A stretch of DNA of 64,000 nucleotides from Polaribacter sp. (GCF_024639685.1 NZ_JAHEHX010000003.1:293754-357753), one strand, 5' to 3'; positions 25,379-35,661 are shown, counted from the stretch's first letter. Numbers and translations: made by a program. Notes: generated from the sequence alone by a model not told the origin.

Positions 25379-27856
25379 ATGCATAAAATTACTTTTAATA
25401 AATTTAAATTCAGCATACTTACGCTTCTTGCAGTCAGTATACATTCTTTTTCACAAGTCACTTTTGAAAAAGAGGTAAAAATAACCGATTTAGGTTTACA
25501 CTTCGATGGAAACAAAGTTGGGGCTACAGCATCAAATTCAGGTGATAATGCTGCTTATGATTATTTTTTTGGTAGAAATATTTCTGCCCATGGAGATTGT
25601 ATAAAAACCTATGGCGAATATGTATTTATGACTTGGTATCGTGGAGACAAATCAGATCGTCATGTAATGTTAACACGTTATAATACAACTACAGGTGTAG
25701 GTGTAGATATCGAGTTTCCTCACAGACATACAGGTTATCAAAATAAATATTGGATTGGAGAATCTCATAATACCATAGCAGTTGCAATAAGTCCTTTAGA
25801 TGGTACAATCCATCTATTGTATGATATGCATGCGTATAGTAACTCAAGACCATCTGATGGAAGTTTATCTGATGACTACTTTAGATATAGTTATTCTGTA
25901 AAAAATGCAGCATCGCTTTCTGATGAAAACTTTACTTTAGACAAATTTGTAAAAAACAGTACTAATGGTTACAAACATTTAAGTTTAAATAGTGGAAGAT
26001 CAGGTTATCCTGATGAAGAATATTCCAATTATTCTGCATTAACATATCCGCAATTCTTTACCAATGACTTAGGAGACATATTTATGTATATGCGTGAAGG
26101 AGGTAATAATAATGGAGCTTATAAATTCTCTAAATATGATGCAAATACCGCTACTTGGTCTAGTTTTACGCATTTTAATGTATTAAATGCTAAGAGCCAA
26201 CCTGAGATAGAGTACAATTGGGGGCTTTATGGAAACATGAAATATGTTAATGGAAAAATACGAATTGGTTTTCAAAGAAGATTGGCAAATAATAACGATA
26301 AATACCAATACCAGAATGGTGTTTATTATGCGTATTCTGATGATCAAAATGGTTTTAGTCAATGGAAAAACCATTCAGGAACTCCTTTCTCGTTACCATT
26401 GTATGATGCAGATAGAATTAAAGTAATGGAGCCTGGTGATTATGTGCAAACGACTCAAGAAGACAAAGTATATATAGTAGGCAATTTTGATTGGACAGTA
26501 ACAGAAAAAGGAGATGTTCATATCATTAGTAAAGTGAAAGACAATCAGTATAATGTTACCAAGTATTTACATACCTATAAGCCTTCAGGAGCTACAGAAT
26601 TTACAACAACCGAAGATTTTGCAGGTGGAACTTCTATTTATACTGCAGGAGATGATGTTTTTATTATTGGTTTAAAAAACAATCGAGTTTTTGTTCAAAA
26701 GACAGAAGGAGGAACAAACAATTTTACCACAGTTTATCAAGCAACTTCTGGTAGGTCTTTTGTCCATGGTAGAGTACATATTGCAAATGGGAAACTCTAC
26801 TATTATTTGATGGAGAAAAAATCTGGAAATGCCCAACCTTTGTATTTACAAATTATAGATTTAGACATTGTAAAAGAACCTTTTAGAGTTGCTATTACTT
26901 CTCCCACGAATGGGCAAAATGTTAAAGTCGGAGAAACTATTGCAATTACTGCAGATGCCGTTAATGAAAATGGATCAATCTCTAAAGTAGAGTTTAAAAT
27001 TGACAATACCGTTTTTGATACCTCAACATCAGCACCATACAAAGTAGATTGGATTCCAACAATAGAAAGAGATTATAAGTTACAAGCTATAGTATACAAT
27101 GAATCTAATGAATCTGTTTCATCAACAGTTGTTAATGTAACTGCAAAAACATTTGATCCAGAAGATTTATCAGAAGATATTTATAGATTAAGAAATGTAG
27201 CAACAGGAAAATTTTTAACAGATTCAGGAGCAGCTGCTACACCAGTTACTATGACAGATTCTGGAGAAGAACAAAACACACATTGGAATTTCCTAAATAG
27301 TGGAACTTTTGTGAATATTGATAGCGAAACATATGGTGTTTTGCGTGGACCAGGAGCTGGTTTTGCTGGTGGAGCTTATAGAGTGGTTAGTACTGGTAAA
27401 GCACCACCAACTGCAGATAATGATAAAGTTTGGCAAATACATTATAACGCCTCAGATGAAACATATAGATTTCAATCTGGTAATAGTGGTCGATTTTTAT
27501 ACACTGAAGAGAATGGAAATGTAACCCATATTATAGTTAATGAAACAGATAACAGAAGTAAATGGAAAGTGATACCAACAAGTCAAACGTTAAGTATAGA
27601 TGATAATAAAATAGCAGATACTTCAATTAATATCTATCCTAATCCAACCAATAATAATTTTACAATAGCAGTTAAAGGAATAAATAAAGCTGATATTAAA
27701 ATTTATAATTTGATAGGAAAACTTATTTATCAGGCTTCTACAGATAAAGAAACTACGCTAATTAATAATTTTGGAAAATTCAAATCAGGAATCTATTTGG
27801 TAAGAGTTTTGGGTGATAATCAAAAAATTTATAATCAAAAGCTTATAATAGAATAA
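25379..27856 (+). CDS. BNR_4 beta-propeller polysaccharide lyase, PL24-like (putative ulvan lyase), T9SS-secreted
   Basis: 825 residues, signal peptide ending IHSFSQ. Domains: BNR_4 beta-propeller (about 30-495), Ig-like Big domain (about 499-590, TSPTNGQNVKVGET), beta-trefoil-like module (about 600-735), T9SS Type A domain (about 750-825, INIYPNPTNNNF). His130 (GESHNT), His151 (DMHAY), Tyr223 (LTYPQF), Arg239 (YMREGG) and Arg300 (GFQRR) repeat the spacing I recall for the PL24 ulvan lyase LOR_107 (His146, His167, Tyr243, Arg259, Arg320), apart from a 4-residue offset before the tyrosine. Such lyases cut rhamnose-uronate bonds by beta-elimination. Residue numbers of LOR_107 are from memory. 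Another BNR_4 lyase family remains possible. Confidence 0.65.
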   Translation: MHKITFNKFKFSILTLLAVSIHSFSQVTFEKEVKITDLGLHFDGNKVGATASNSGDNAAYDYFFGRNISAHGDCIKTYGEYVFMTWYRGDKSDRHVMLTRYNTTTGVGVDIEFPHRHTGYQNKYWIGESHNTIAVAISPLDGTIHLLYDMHAYSNSRPSDGSLSDDYFRYSYSVKNAASLSDENFTLDKFVKNSTNGYKHLSLNSGRSGYPDEEYSNYSALTYPQFFTNDLGDIFMYMREGGNNNGAYKFSKYDANTATWSSFTHFNVLNAKSQPEIEYNWGLYGNMKYVNGKIRIGFQRRLANNNDKYQYQNGVYYAYSDDQNGFSQWKNHSGTPFSLPLYDADRIKVMEPGDYVQTTQEDKVYIVGNFDWTVTEKGDVHIISKVKDNQYNVTKYLHTYKPSGATEFTTTEDFAGGTSIYTAGDDVFIIGLKNNRVFVQKTEGGTNNFTTVYQATSGRSFVHGRVHIANGKLYYYLMEKKSGNAQPLYLQIIDLDIVKEPFRVAITSPTNGQNVKVGETIAITADAVNENGSISKVEFKIDNTVFDTSTSAPYKVDWIPTIERDYKLQAIVYNESNESVSSTVVNVTAKTFDPEDLSEDIYRLRNVATGKFLTDSGAAATPVTMTDSGEEQNTHWNFLNSGTFVNIDSETYGVLRGPGAGFAGGAYRVVSTGKAPPTADNDKVWQIHYNASDETYRFQSGNSGRFLYTEENGNVTHIIVNETDNRSKWKVIPTSQTLSIDDNKIADTSINIYPNPTNNNFTIAVKGINKADIKIYNLIGKLIYQASTDKETTLINNFGKFKSGIYLVRVLGDNQKIYNQKLIIE

Positions 27857-27878
27857 AAATAAGACTTTTAATATTCTT

Positions 27879-27917
27879 AAAAAAGAAGGTAATCATTAAA
27901 TTGTTACCTTCTTTTTT
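27879..27917 (+). terminator. Rho-independent terminator
   Basis: AAAAGAAGGTAA (27881-27892) pairs with TTACCTTCTTTT (27904-27915) around an 11-nt loop and is followed by T-rich sequence. It ends the PL24-like gene. Confidence 0.8.
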
Positions 27918-27931
27918 GTTTTATTTTATTT

Positions 27932-27975
27932 AAGGACAGGTCAGGATAGTTTTTAAGAAAAAAAATAACATATTG
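27932..27975 (+). promoter_or_regulatory. PUL-type promoter
   Basis: AAGGAC (27932-27937), CAGGAT (27942-27947) and -7-like CATATTG (27969-27975), 27 nt apart. It drives the tandem GH78 operon. Confidence 0.6.
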
Positions 27976-28023
27976 CTATTAGGTTAAATTGAATTAATAA
28001 TTTTTAAAATCTAACACTATACA

Positions 28024-30627
28024 ATGTTTAAAAACTCTAATTTCAGACATTTTTTTTTCGCAATAGGCTGTTTCATTTTTCTAAGCTTATCATCTTGTGG
28101 AGAAAAGGTAACTGTAGAAAAAGCAAATGAGTTAACCATTTCAGAGGGTTTTAAAAATCCTTTAGGTTTTTACAATGCAAAACCAACATTTTCTTGGAAA
28201 TTACCAGCTTCAGAAAGCAATAAAAGTCAATCTGCATATCAAATTGTAGTTGCAAGTACTCCAGATTTATTACCTGATAATGCCGATTTATGGGATTCTG
28301 AAAAGCAAGAAAGTTCGCAATCTACTTTTGTAAAGTATCAAGGGGAAATATTGCAATCTCGTCAAAAAGTATATTGGCAAGTAAAATATTGGAATCAAAA
28401 TGAAGAAGCATCTCAATGGAGTAATATAAATTTTTTTGAATTAGGTTTACTAAATAATTCTGATTGGATAGCAAAATGGACAGGTCTAGATACAGCAAAA
28501 GATAGCATTAAAGGTGTTAGAAAGTTTTTAATGCACAGACCACAATACTTAAGAAAAGGTTTTGATTTGTCTTCAGATGTTAAATCAGCAAGATTATACA
28601 TCACTGCAAAAGGTGTTTTTGATGTGCATTTAAATGGTATAGATGTAAGTGATGATGTGTTAACTCCAGGCTGGACGCCATACAACAAACGTATTGAAAC
28701 ATTAACTTATGACGTAACAGAATTATTATCTTCAGGTAAAAATGCAATAGCTGTAGAATTAGCTTCTGGGTGGCATTCAGGAAGAATTAGTAGAGGAACA
28801 GCTGTTTATGAAAATTTTGCCTCACCAAAAATTTTATGTCAGTTAGAAGTAACTTTAAAAGATGGTTCTAAAAAAACAATTATTTCTGATGAATCTTGGA
28901 AAGGCACAACAAATGGTCCAATAAGATTGGCAAGTTTGTACGATGGCGAAGTATATGATGCTAATTTAGAAATACCAAATTGGACTAAAAAAACTTTTGA
29001 TGATTCCTCTTGGGAAAGTACAAAAGTAGAAGCTATTTCTCATAATGTAAAATTAGCACCAAAACGTCATAGTACTGTTAAAATAATGGCAGTTTTAGAA
29101 GATGCAGAAATTGTATCAACCACTAAATCTGCTGTAATTTTTGATATGAAACAAAATATGGTGGGTGTGCCAAAAGTAACTGTTCCAATGAAAAAAGGAG
29201 ATACTTTAACCCTTCGTTTTTCAGAAATGTTATTGTCTGATAATACTTTTTACACCAAAAATTATCGTTCAGCAAAATCAACTGATTATTACGTAGCAGC
29301 TAAAGATGGTGTTGTAGAATATGTACCAAAATTTACGTTTCACGGATTTCAATTTTTAGAATTAAGTGGTTACGATAAAAATGCGAAACCAGACGCTTCT
29401 TGGGTGCAAGGTATAGTACAACATTCAGATTTTGAGAAAAACGGAACGTTTACCTCTTCTCACGATAAGTTAAATCAATTACAAAGTAATATAACTTGGG
29501 GATTACGAGATAACTTTTTTGATGTGCCTACAGACTGTCCGCAACGTGACGAACGCTTGGGTTGGACAGGAGATGCACAAGTAATTGCACCAACAGCATT
29601 GTTCAATTATAGTACTCACGCTTTTTGGACGGCTTGGTTGCAAAGTCTAAGAGAAAATCAGTCTGAACACAAAAATGGTTTAGTGCCTTTTATAGTGCCA
29701 GATGTGTTGCAAAACAAAAATGGTGGTTCTGGTTGGGGCGATGCCTGTGTTATTGTTCCTTGGGATATTTATAACATAACAGGAGATGTTACCGTACTTG
29801 AAGATAGTTATGAATCTGCAAAAAAATGGGTTGGATACTACCAATCTAAAGTTAGAAAAAAACCTTATATCCCGATAATGCATTCTTTTGGAGATTGGTT
29901 GCAGCCATATCCTTCTAAAAGTTTAAAAAAGGGAAATAGAGGAGATACGCCAAAGGAATTGATTAATACCGCTTATTTTGCGCATTCCGCACATTTAATA
30001 TCTAAAATTGCTGGTGTTTTAGGTAAAACGGATGATGCAAAAAAATATGCAGCTTTATACAAAGCTGTTGCCAACGCTTTTGAAAATGAATTTTTTGATG
30101 AAAACGGAAAGTTTAAACAGGAAAGACAAACGCAAACAAGTTATTTACTAGGTATATATTTAGAATTATTTCAACCAGAAACCAAACTAAAAGCACAGTA
30201 TCACTTGCTTGAAGAAATTAAGAATGCCGATTATCATTTAGGAACAGGATTTTTAGGAACACCAATTCTACCAAAGGTTTTAGATGATATGGGAGAAATA
30301 GATTTGATGTATAAAATTTTGTTTAAAGAAACCTATCCATCTTGGTTTTACTCTATAAACCAAGGGGCAACCACTATGTGGGAACGTTGGAATAGTTTTA
30401 GTAAAGAAGGTGGTTACAACTCGCAAAGTATGAATAGTCTAAATCATTATGCATACGGAGCTATTGGGCAATGGATGTATGAACGTATTGCAGGACTTTC
30501 AGCATTAGAGCCTGGATATAAAAGGATTAAAATTGCACCAATACCAAATAAACCCTTAACTTCGGCTGAAGCAAGTGTTTATACTCCTTATGGAAAAGCA
30601 TCTTCTTCTTGGAAGTTAGAATACTGA
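28024..30627 (+). CDS. GH78 alpha-L-rhamnosidase, lipoprotein, ended early by in-frame TGA
   Basis: 867 residues with lipobox LSLSSCGEK. Canonical GH78: N-terminal Ig-like domain (SAYQIVVASTPD), binding sandwich, catalytic barrel with DCPQRDERLGWTGDAQ (about 502-517, general acid glutamate in DER) and TTMWERW (about 782-788, general base glutamate). The C-terminal beta domain stops at SSSWKLEY. After the TGA the same frame continues for 69 codons with TFNLDVMIPPNTTAE, equivalent to IFQLHVTVPPNTSAK in the paralogue directly downstream. The full gene would be 28024-30837. All catalytic parts precede the stop, so the shortened enzyme may be active if the missing strands are not needed for folding. 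Tandem duplicate of the 30830 gene. Confidence 0.88.
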   Translation: MFKNSNFRHFFFAIGCFIFLSLSSCGEKVTVEKANELTISEGFKNPLGFYNAKPTFSWKLPASESNKSQSAYQIVVASTPDLLPDNADLWDSEKQESSQSTFVKYQGEILQSRQKVYWQVKYWNQNEEASQWSNINFFELGLLNNSDWIAKWTGLDTAKDSIKGVRKFLMHRPQYLRKGFDLSSDVKSARLYITAKGVFDVHLNGIDVSDDVLTPGWTPYNKRIETLTYDVTELLSSGKNAIAVELASGWHSGRISRGTAVYENFASPKILCQLEVTLKDGSKKTIISDESWKGTTNGPIRLASLYDGEVYDANLEIPNWTKKTFDDSSWESTKVEAISHNVKLAPKRHSTVKIMAVLEDAEIVSTTKSAVIFDMKQNMVGVPKVTVPMKKGDTLTLRFSEMLLSDNTFYTKNYRSAKSTDYYVAAKDGVVEYVPKFTFHGFQFLELSGYDKNAKPDASWVQGIVQHSDFEKNGTFTSSHDKLNQLQSNITWGLRDNFFDVPTDCPQRDERLGWTGDAQVIAPTALFNYSTHAFWTAWLQSLRENQSEHKNGLVPFIVPDVLQNKNGGSGWGDACVIVPWDIYNITGDVTVLEDSYESAKKWVGYYQSKVRKKPYIPIMHSFGDWLQPYPSKSLKKGNRGDTPKELINTAYFAHSAHLISKIAGVLGKTDDAKKYAALYKAVANAFENEFFDENGKFKQERQTQTSYLLGIYLELFQPETKLKAQYHLLEEIKNADYHLGTGFLGTPILPKVLDDMGEIDLMYKILFKETYPSWFYSINQGATTMWERWNSFSKEGGYNSQSMNSLNHYAYGAIGQWMYERIAGLSALEPGYKRIKIAPIPNKPLTSAEASVYTPYGKASSSWKLEY

Positions 30628-30837
30628 ACTTTTAACTTAGATGTTATGATCCCTCCAAATACAACTGCAGAAATTCATTTGCCAAAAGGAGCATTGAAAA
30701 GTAAATTATCTATAAATGGTAAATCAATAGATGAGCTTTCAAATATTAAATTGATAGAAACCAAAGACAAAATTGTTATTCTATCTGTAAAATCGGGAAC
30801 ATACAATATAACAACCAAACTAAATTCTTATGAATAA
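30628..30837 (+). pseudogene. Detached C-terminal tail of the preceding GH78
   Basis: In-frame continuation of the GH78 reading frame after TGA (30625-30627), free of further stops to the TAA at 30835-30837. It corresponds to the last ~70 residues of the paralogue at 30830-33607 (beta-sandwich, PPNTTAEIHLPKG, ending VKSGTYNI). Its stop overlaps the start of the next gene (ATGAATAA), which shows that this was the original gene end. It could only be translated by read-through or from the internal ATG at 30646. Confidence 0.85.
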
Positions 30838-33607
30838 AAAATCAATTTTCAATAGTTACATTATCGTTTTTTTAAGCCTACTTAGTTTAGGTTTTATATC
30901 TTGTGAAGAACAGCCTGTATTAGAAAGTGCATCAGAGTTAACCATTTCTGAAGGTTTTAAAAATCCTTTAGGTTTTTACAATGCAAGCCCAACATTCTCA
31001 TGGAAATTACCAGTTTCAGAAAACATTAAAAGTCAATCTGCATATCAAATTGTAGTTGCTTCAAATCCAGATTTATTGCCTGATAATGCAGATTTATGGG
31101 ATTCTAAAAAACAAGAAAAAGACAAATCAGTTTGGATAAAATATCAAGGAAAACAATTACAATCCAGACAAAAAGTATATTGGCAAGTAAAATATTGGAA
31201 TCAAGATAAAGAAGCTTCAAATTGGAGCGACATTAATCATTTTGAATTAGGGTTATTAAATAATTCTGATTGGCAAGCAAAATGGGTAGGTTTAAACACG
31301 GCCAAAGACAGTATAAAAGGCAGAGGTAAGGTGTTAATTCACAAACCTCAATATTTAAGAAAAAGATTCGAATTAACAGATGATTTAGCTGTTGCAAGAT
31401 TATACATTACTGCTAAAGGTGTTTTTGATGTTTCCGTAAATGGAGAAAATGTAAGTGATGATGCAATGTCTCCTGGTTTTACAACGTATGACAAACGTAT
31501 AGAAACATTAACTTATAATGTAACTAATTTAATAGAATCTGGACAAAATGCTATTGGTGTAGAATTGGCCTCAGGTTGGTATTCTGGAAGATTATTGTGG
31601 GGAACAACACCTTGGGATAATACAATTTCACCAAAAATATTGTGCCAACTGGAATTAGAAATGAAAGATGGTTCTAGAAAAATAATTATTTCTGATGAAT
31701 CTTGGAAAGGAACCACAAATGGACCACTTCAATTTTCAGAAATTTATGATGGAGAAATTTATAATGCCAATTTAAACATGCCAAATTGGACAACTATTAA
31801 TTTTGATGATAAAAACTGGACAAAAGTTGAAGTAGAAAATATTGATAATACTATAAAATTAGAACCCAAAAGACATACTACTGTTAAGGGTAAAATAAAA
31901 TTAAAGCCAACTAAAATCACTAAAAAAGAGGAAGCTTTAATTTTTGATTTGAATCAAAATATGGTTGGTGTTCCTTTGGTAAAAGTACCTATGAAAAAAG
32001 GAGATACACTTAAAATTAGATTTGCAGAAATGTTATCGCCAGATGATACTTTTTATACTAAAAATTATAGAAGTGCACACTCTACCGATTATTATATTGC
32101 ATCTAAAGATGGAGAAATTGAGTACATGCCCAAGTTTACATTTCACGGATTTAGATTTGTAGAATTAACTGGTTTTGATGCTTCAAAAAAAGTTTCTAAA
32201 GATTGGGTCACAGGCGTTGTGCAATATTCAGATTTTGATGACAATGGAACATTTACATCATCACATCCAAAATTAAATCAACTGCAAAGTAATATTGTTT
32301 GGGGTTTGCGAGGGAATTTTTTGGATATTCCAACAGATTGTCCACAACGAAATGAGCGTTTAGGTTGGACAGGTGATGCACAAGTATTTGGGCCAACATC
32401 TATGTTTAATGCAGATGTGTATAAATTTTGGGCAAGTTGGCTACAAAGTGTTCGCGAAGCACAACTAGAAGATGGCACTATTCCTTGGACGGTTCCAGAT
32501 ACTCGAGGTAATAAAATTGCAAGCTCGGGCTGGGGAGATGTAGGTACAATCATCCCTTGGAAAATCTACATGCGAACTGGAGATATTGGTTTTTTAGAAG
32601 ATAATTTTGAAATGATGACACAATGGGTGGCTCATCACGAGTTAAAATCAAAGAATTATATCTCTAATATGATGTCTTTCTCAGATTGGTTACAACCGTA
32701 TCCAGAGAGTGGTAAAAATACGGGTGATACGTCAAGAAATTTAATTGGCACAGCATTTTTTGCACATTCTGCTAAATTAACTGCGCAAGCTGCTGAAGTT
32801 CTTGGAAAAACTGCAGAACAGAAAAAGTACGAAGAATTATACAAAACAGTAGCAAAAGCATTTGATAATAAGTTTTTTGATGAAAGTGGTGCCGTAAAAG
32901 GTGTTGCAGAAACGCAAACCTCTTATTTATTAGCATTAGCTTTTAACCTATTGCCAGAAAATAAGATAAAGAATGCGCAGACCAATTTATTGCGCAAGCT
33001 TAAAGATGCCGATAACCATTTGCGTACAGGCTTTTTAGGAACCCCATTATTATCTAGAGTTTTAGATGATATGGGAGAAACAGATTTAATCTATAAATTA
33101 ATTTTTAACGAAACCTATCCGTCGTGGTTCTATTCTATCAACCAAGGAGCAACTACTATTTGGGAGCGTTGGAATAGCTATAGCAAAGCAGAAGGATACA
33201 ACCCTATGAGTATGAACAGCCTTAACCATTATGCTTATGGAGCCATTGGTGAGTGGATGTACGAACGTATTGCAGGTATTGCACCTTTAGAAGCAGGATA
33301 TAAAACCATTGAAATTGCACCACAAGTTCGTCAGCCTTTAACAGCTGCTTCGGCAACTTTAAATACACCTTACGGTAAAGTATCATCTTCTTGGGAAATT
33401 AAAGGAAATATATTTCAATTGCATGTTACTGTTCCACCAAATACATCAGCAAAAATTATTCTTCCTTCGGACACAGCAAAGCCACTTGAGTTAGACGGCG
33501 CAACGTTTCAAGAAAATGCGTCTGTAAAATTAGTTGATATTGGAAATAATTTATTTGAATTAGAAGTGCAACCAGGGTCTTATACCTTTCAATCTAGTAT
33601 AAAATAA
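30830..33607 (+). CDS. GH78 alpha-L-rhamnosidase, lipoprotein (tandem copy)
   Basis: 925 residues, lipobox LGFISCEEQ. Same domain order as the upstream copy: Ig-like (SAYQIVVASNPD), binding sandwich with SGWYSGRLLWG, catalytic barrel with DCPQRNERLGWTGDAQ (about 502-517; D of DER is N here, glutamate kept) and TTIWERW (about 773-779), and a complete C-terminal beta domain (VTVPPNTSAKIILP). It overlaps the end of the previous frame by 8 nt, so translation was coupled to the full-length upstream gene. The two copies are closely similar throughout, pointing to tandem duplication. Likely releases L-rhamnose from ulvan oligomers in the periplasm or at the outer membrane. Confidence 0.92.
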   Translation: MNKKSIFNSYIIVFLSLLSLGFISCEEQPVLESASELTISEGFKNPLGFYNASPTFSWKLPVSENIKSQSAYQIVVASNPDLLPDNADLWDSKKQEKDKSVWIKYQGKQLQSRQKVYWQVKYWNQDKEASNWSDINHFELGLLNNSDWQAKWVGLNTAKDSIKGRGKVLIHKPQYLRKRFELTDDLAVARLYITAKGVFDVSVNGENVSDDAMSPGFTTYDKRIETLTYNVTNLIESGQNAIGVELASGWYSGRLLWGTTPWDNTISPKILCQLELEMKDGSRKIIISDESWKGTTNGPLQFSEIYDGEIYNANLNMPNWTTINFDDKNWTKVEVENIDNTIKLEPKRHTTVKGKIKLKPTKITKKEEALIFDLNQNMVGVPLVKVPMKKGDTLKIRFAEMLSPDDTFYTKNYRSAHSTDYYIASKDGEIEYMPKFTFHGFRFVELTGFDASKKVSKDWVTGVVQYSDFDDNGTFTSSHPKLNQLQSNIVWGLRGNFLDIPTDCPQRNERLGWTGDAQVFGPTSMFNADVYKFWASWLQSVREAQLEDGTIPWTVPDTRGNKIASSGWGDVGTIIPWKIYMRTGDIGFLEDNFEMMTQWVAHHELKSKNYISNMMSFSDWLQPYPESGKNTGDTSRNLIGTAFFAHSAKLTAQAAEVLGKTAEQKKYEELYKTVAKAFDNKFFDESGAVKGVAETQTSYLLALAFNLLPENKIKNAQTNLLRKLKDADNHLRTGFLGTPLLSRVLDDMGETDLIYKLIFNETYPSWFYSINQGATTIWERWNSYSKAEGYNPMSMNSLNHYAYGAIGEWMYERIAGIAPLEAGYKTIEIAPQVRQPLTAASATLNTPYGKVSSSWEIKGNIFQLHVTVPPNTSAKIILPSDTAKPLELDGATFQENASVKLVDIGNNLFELEVQPGSYTFQSSIK

Positions 33608-33613
33608 CTTGAA

Positions 33614-35620
33614 ATGATAAAATTAAAATTACTAACATTTACACTTTTAGCATCAAGTTTATTTTTAAATGCGCAATCTGCAAAATTCAATATTCCAATT
33701 GTTGATGACGAAGTTATATTTCAGGAAAACAATGGTATGGTAGCCGTTGAAGCAGAATATTTTAACAAACAGAGCAATTCAGAACAACGCCAATGGTATA
33801 TCACTTCAAAGGATGCTACAACCAGTGTTGGACGTGATGAAGATAAGCCACATCATGAAGGCGCAAGCAATGGTACTTACATTGAAATATTACCTGACAC
33901 GAGAGTCACACATGCCGATAAGTTAGTACAAGGCGAAAATTTTTCTAACAAAGCAGGCGAGGTCGCTGTGCTGCATTATAAAGTAAGATTTAGTAATCCT
34001 GGACGCTATTATGTTTGGGTGCGTGCATTTAGCACAGGAAGCGAAGACAATGGTTTACATGTTGGATTAAATGGGAAATGGCCAGAAAACGGCCAACGTA
34101 TGCAATGGTGCAAAGGAAAAAATAAATGGACTTGGGAAAGTAAGCAAAGAACAAAAAAAGAACATTGTGGTGTGCCTAGACAGATTTTTTTAGATATCGA
34201 TAAAAAAGGTTTACATGACATACAATTTAGTATGCGAGAAGATGGTTTTGAGTTTGATAAATTTATACTAACAAAAGACAGTAATTATATTCCAAAAGAA
34301 GAAGGTTTAAAAGTAACCACGCTTTGGCCTTTACAATCGTATTACAAGCAAATTGGAGCTTCTCTTTTAGAAAATAAAACTTTACCTATTGCCGATTTTC
34401 CTATAAAAAACACAGGGTTTTACAAACACGCTGGCGGAAAATGGTTGGGTATCAATCCAAATAAACAAAAAGAGGCACAAACAACTACACCTTTTACATT
34501 TAAAAATGGAAATTACGATTTGGTATTTGTTGCTGTTGGCGAAAATGATGGGCAGTCAGAATTTACTATAAGCATCAACAATAAAAAACTAGGCACCTTT
34601 AAACCACCATTAACCAAAGACCTCTTTGAAGAAAGCGAAAGCAACAATGCCCTTTGGGAAAATATAAAATTTAAAAAAGGAGATAAAATTACGGTACTTG
34701 CCAAAGTTGGTAGCGCAGATGGCAAAGAATGGGCAAGGGCACGCTGGTCGGGTATTATTTTTACGCCAGTAGGTAAAGGAAAAGACGTTGTAAAAACACC
34801 CTATGTAGGAACCTTAAAGGTTGTACAAAATAAAGTGCCAGCAATTAAAGCGCCCATAGGGCGTATTGCAGTTGTGGCAGATGGCAACTCTCCAGATCCC
34901 GACGACCTTGGTGGAACAGCCGTATCATTAGCACTACTTAGAGCAGCCGGACTTGAAAATAGGCTGGTACATTACTCCCATAGTTGCGATTTGGTGCGAG
35001 TAAACAGAATATCAGAAAAAGCAGAGATAGAACGCCACGCCCTTATGCAAAGTGTTTGTGATGTTACCGCAAGACGCTGGGGCGGTTTTGATGGGCTTAC
35101 CTTTTTTGACGCAAAATGGCAACAAAAAGAAACAGTAAAAGACCTACGCAATGCTATAAATGCATCTAGCGCAAATGACCCACTTTGGATAATTGAAGCT
35201 GGCGAACCAGATATTATAGGTTTTGCCCTAAAAGCCTCAAAAAAAGACAAACATAAATATGTAAAAGTTATCACACATCACCCAGCTAATGACGATGCCG
35301 GAGATTTTTACACATGGCAGCAAATATTGGATTTTGGAGTGGAAGAAGTTCGCATTCCAGATCAGAATATCAAGCTAAAAGTCAACTTAGCTGAATGGAA
35401 TTGGGCAAGAGATCATAAAGACAAAAGATTACAGCAAGTTTGGGTATTTGGTAAAATGGCAGAAGTCGATGATGTTGTGAAGTTCCAAAGAGGAAAATGG
35501 GATTGCTCTGATGCCGGTATGGTTTTATATTGGATAACTGGTGCTAATATAAATAAAGGCTTAAAACAAGGAACTGTTAATGATGTAAAAAGTATTTTAT
35601 TGAATTATATAGAGAAGTAG
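33614..35620 (+). CDS. CBM-like module plus nucleoside-hydrolase-like domain, secreted; function unknown
   Basis: 668 residues, signal peptide ending SLFLNAQ. Residues about 35-235 form a CBM6/35-like sandwich (GMVAVEAEYF, NPGRYYVWVRAF, GLHVGLNGKW, FEFDKFIL) like the protein at 6864. Residues about 255-400 look like a second beta domain (GNYDLVFVAVGENDG, GDKITVLAKVG). From about 415 the sequence reads GRIAVVADGNSPDPDDLGGTA, an aspartate cluster like the metal site of inosine-uridine nucleoside hydrolase/DUF1593 proteins, then WIIEAGEPDIIGFAL, VKVITHHPANDDAGD and KWDCSDAGMVLYWI. A ribosidase role is not implied; the fold may act on a glycosidic bond of an ulvan sugar. A dead copy of its 3' end lies at 10205-10590. 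Confidence 0.6.
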   Translation: MIKLKLLTFTLLASSLFLNAQSAKFNIPIVDDEVIFQENNGMVAVEAEYFNKQSNSEQRQWYITSKDATTSVGRDEDKPHHEGASNGTYIEILPDTRVTHADKLVQGENFSNKAGEVAVLHYKVRFSNPGRYYVWVRAFSTGSEDNGLHVGLNGKWPENGQRMQWCKGKNKWTWESKQRTKKEHCGVPRQIFLDIDKKGLHDIQFSMREDGFEFDKFILTKDSNYIPKEEGLKVTTLWPLQSYYKQIGASLLENKTLPIADFPIKNTGFYKHAGGKWLGINPNKQKEAQTTTPFTFKNGNYDLVFVAVGENDGQSEFTISINNKKLGTFKPPLTKDLFEESESNNALWENIKFKKGDKITVLAKVGSADGKEWARARWSGIIFTPVGKGKDVVKTPYVGTLKVVQNKVPAIKAPIGRIAVVADGNSPDPDDLGGTAVSLALLRAAGLENRLVHYSHSCDLVRVNRISEKAEIERHALMQSVCDVTARRWGGFDGLTFFDAKWQQKETVKDLRNAINASSANDPLWIIEAGEPDIIGFALKASKKDKHKYVKVITHHPANDDAGDFYTWQQILDFGVEEVRIPDQNIKLKVNLAEWNWARDHKDKRLQQVWVFGKMAEVDDVVKFQRGKWDCSDAGMVLYWITGANINKGLKQGTVNDVKSILLNYIEK

Positions 35621-35661
35621 ATTAAAATTTTAAAAAAACCTCAACTAAAATTATTTATTAA

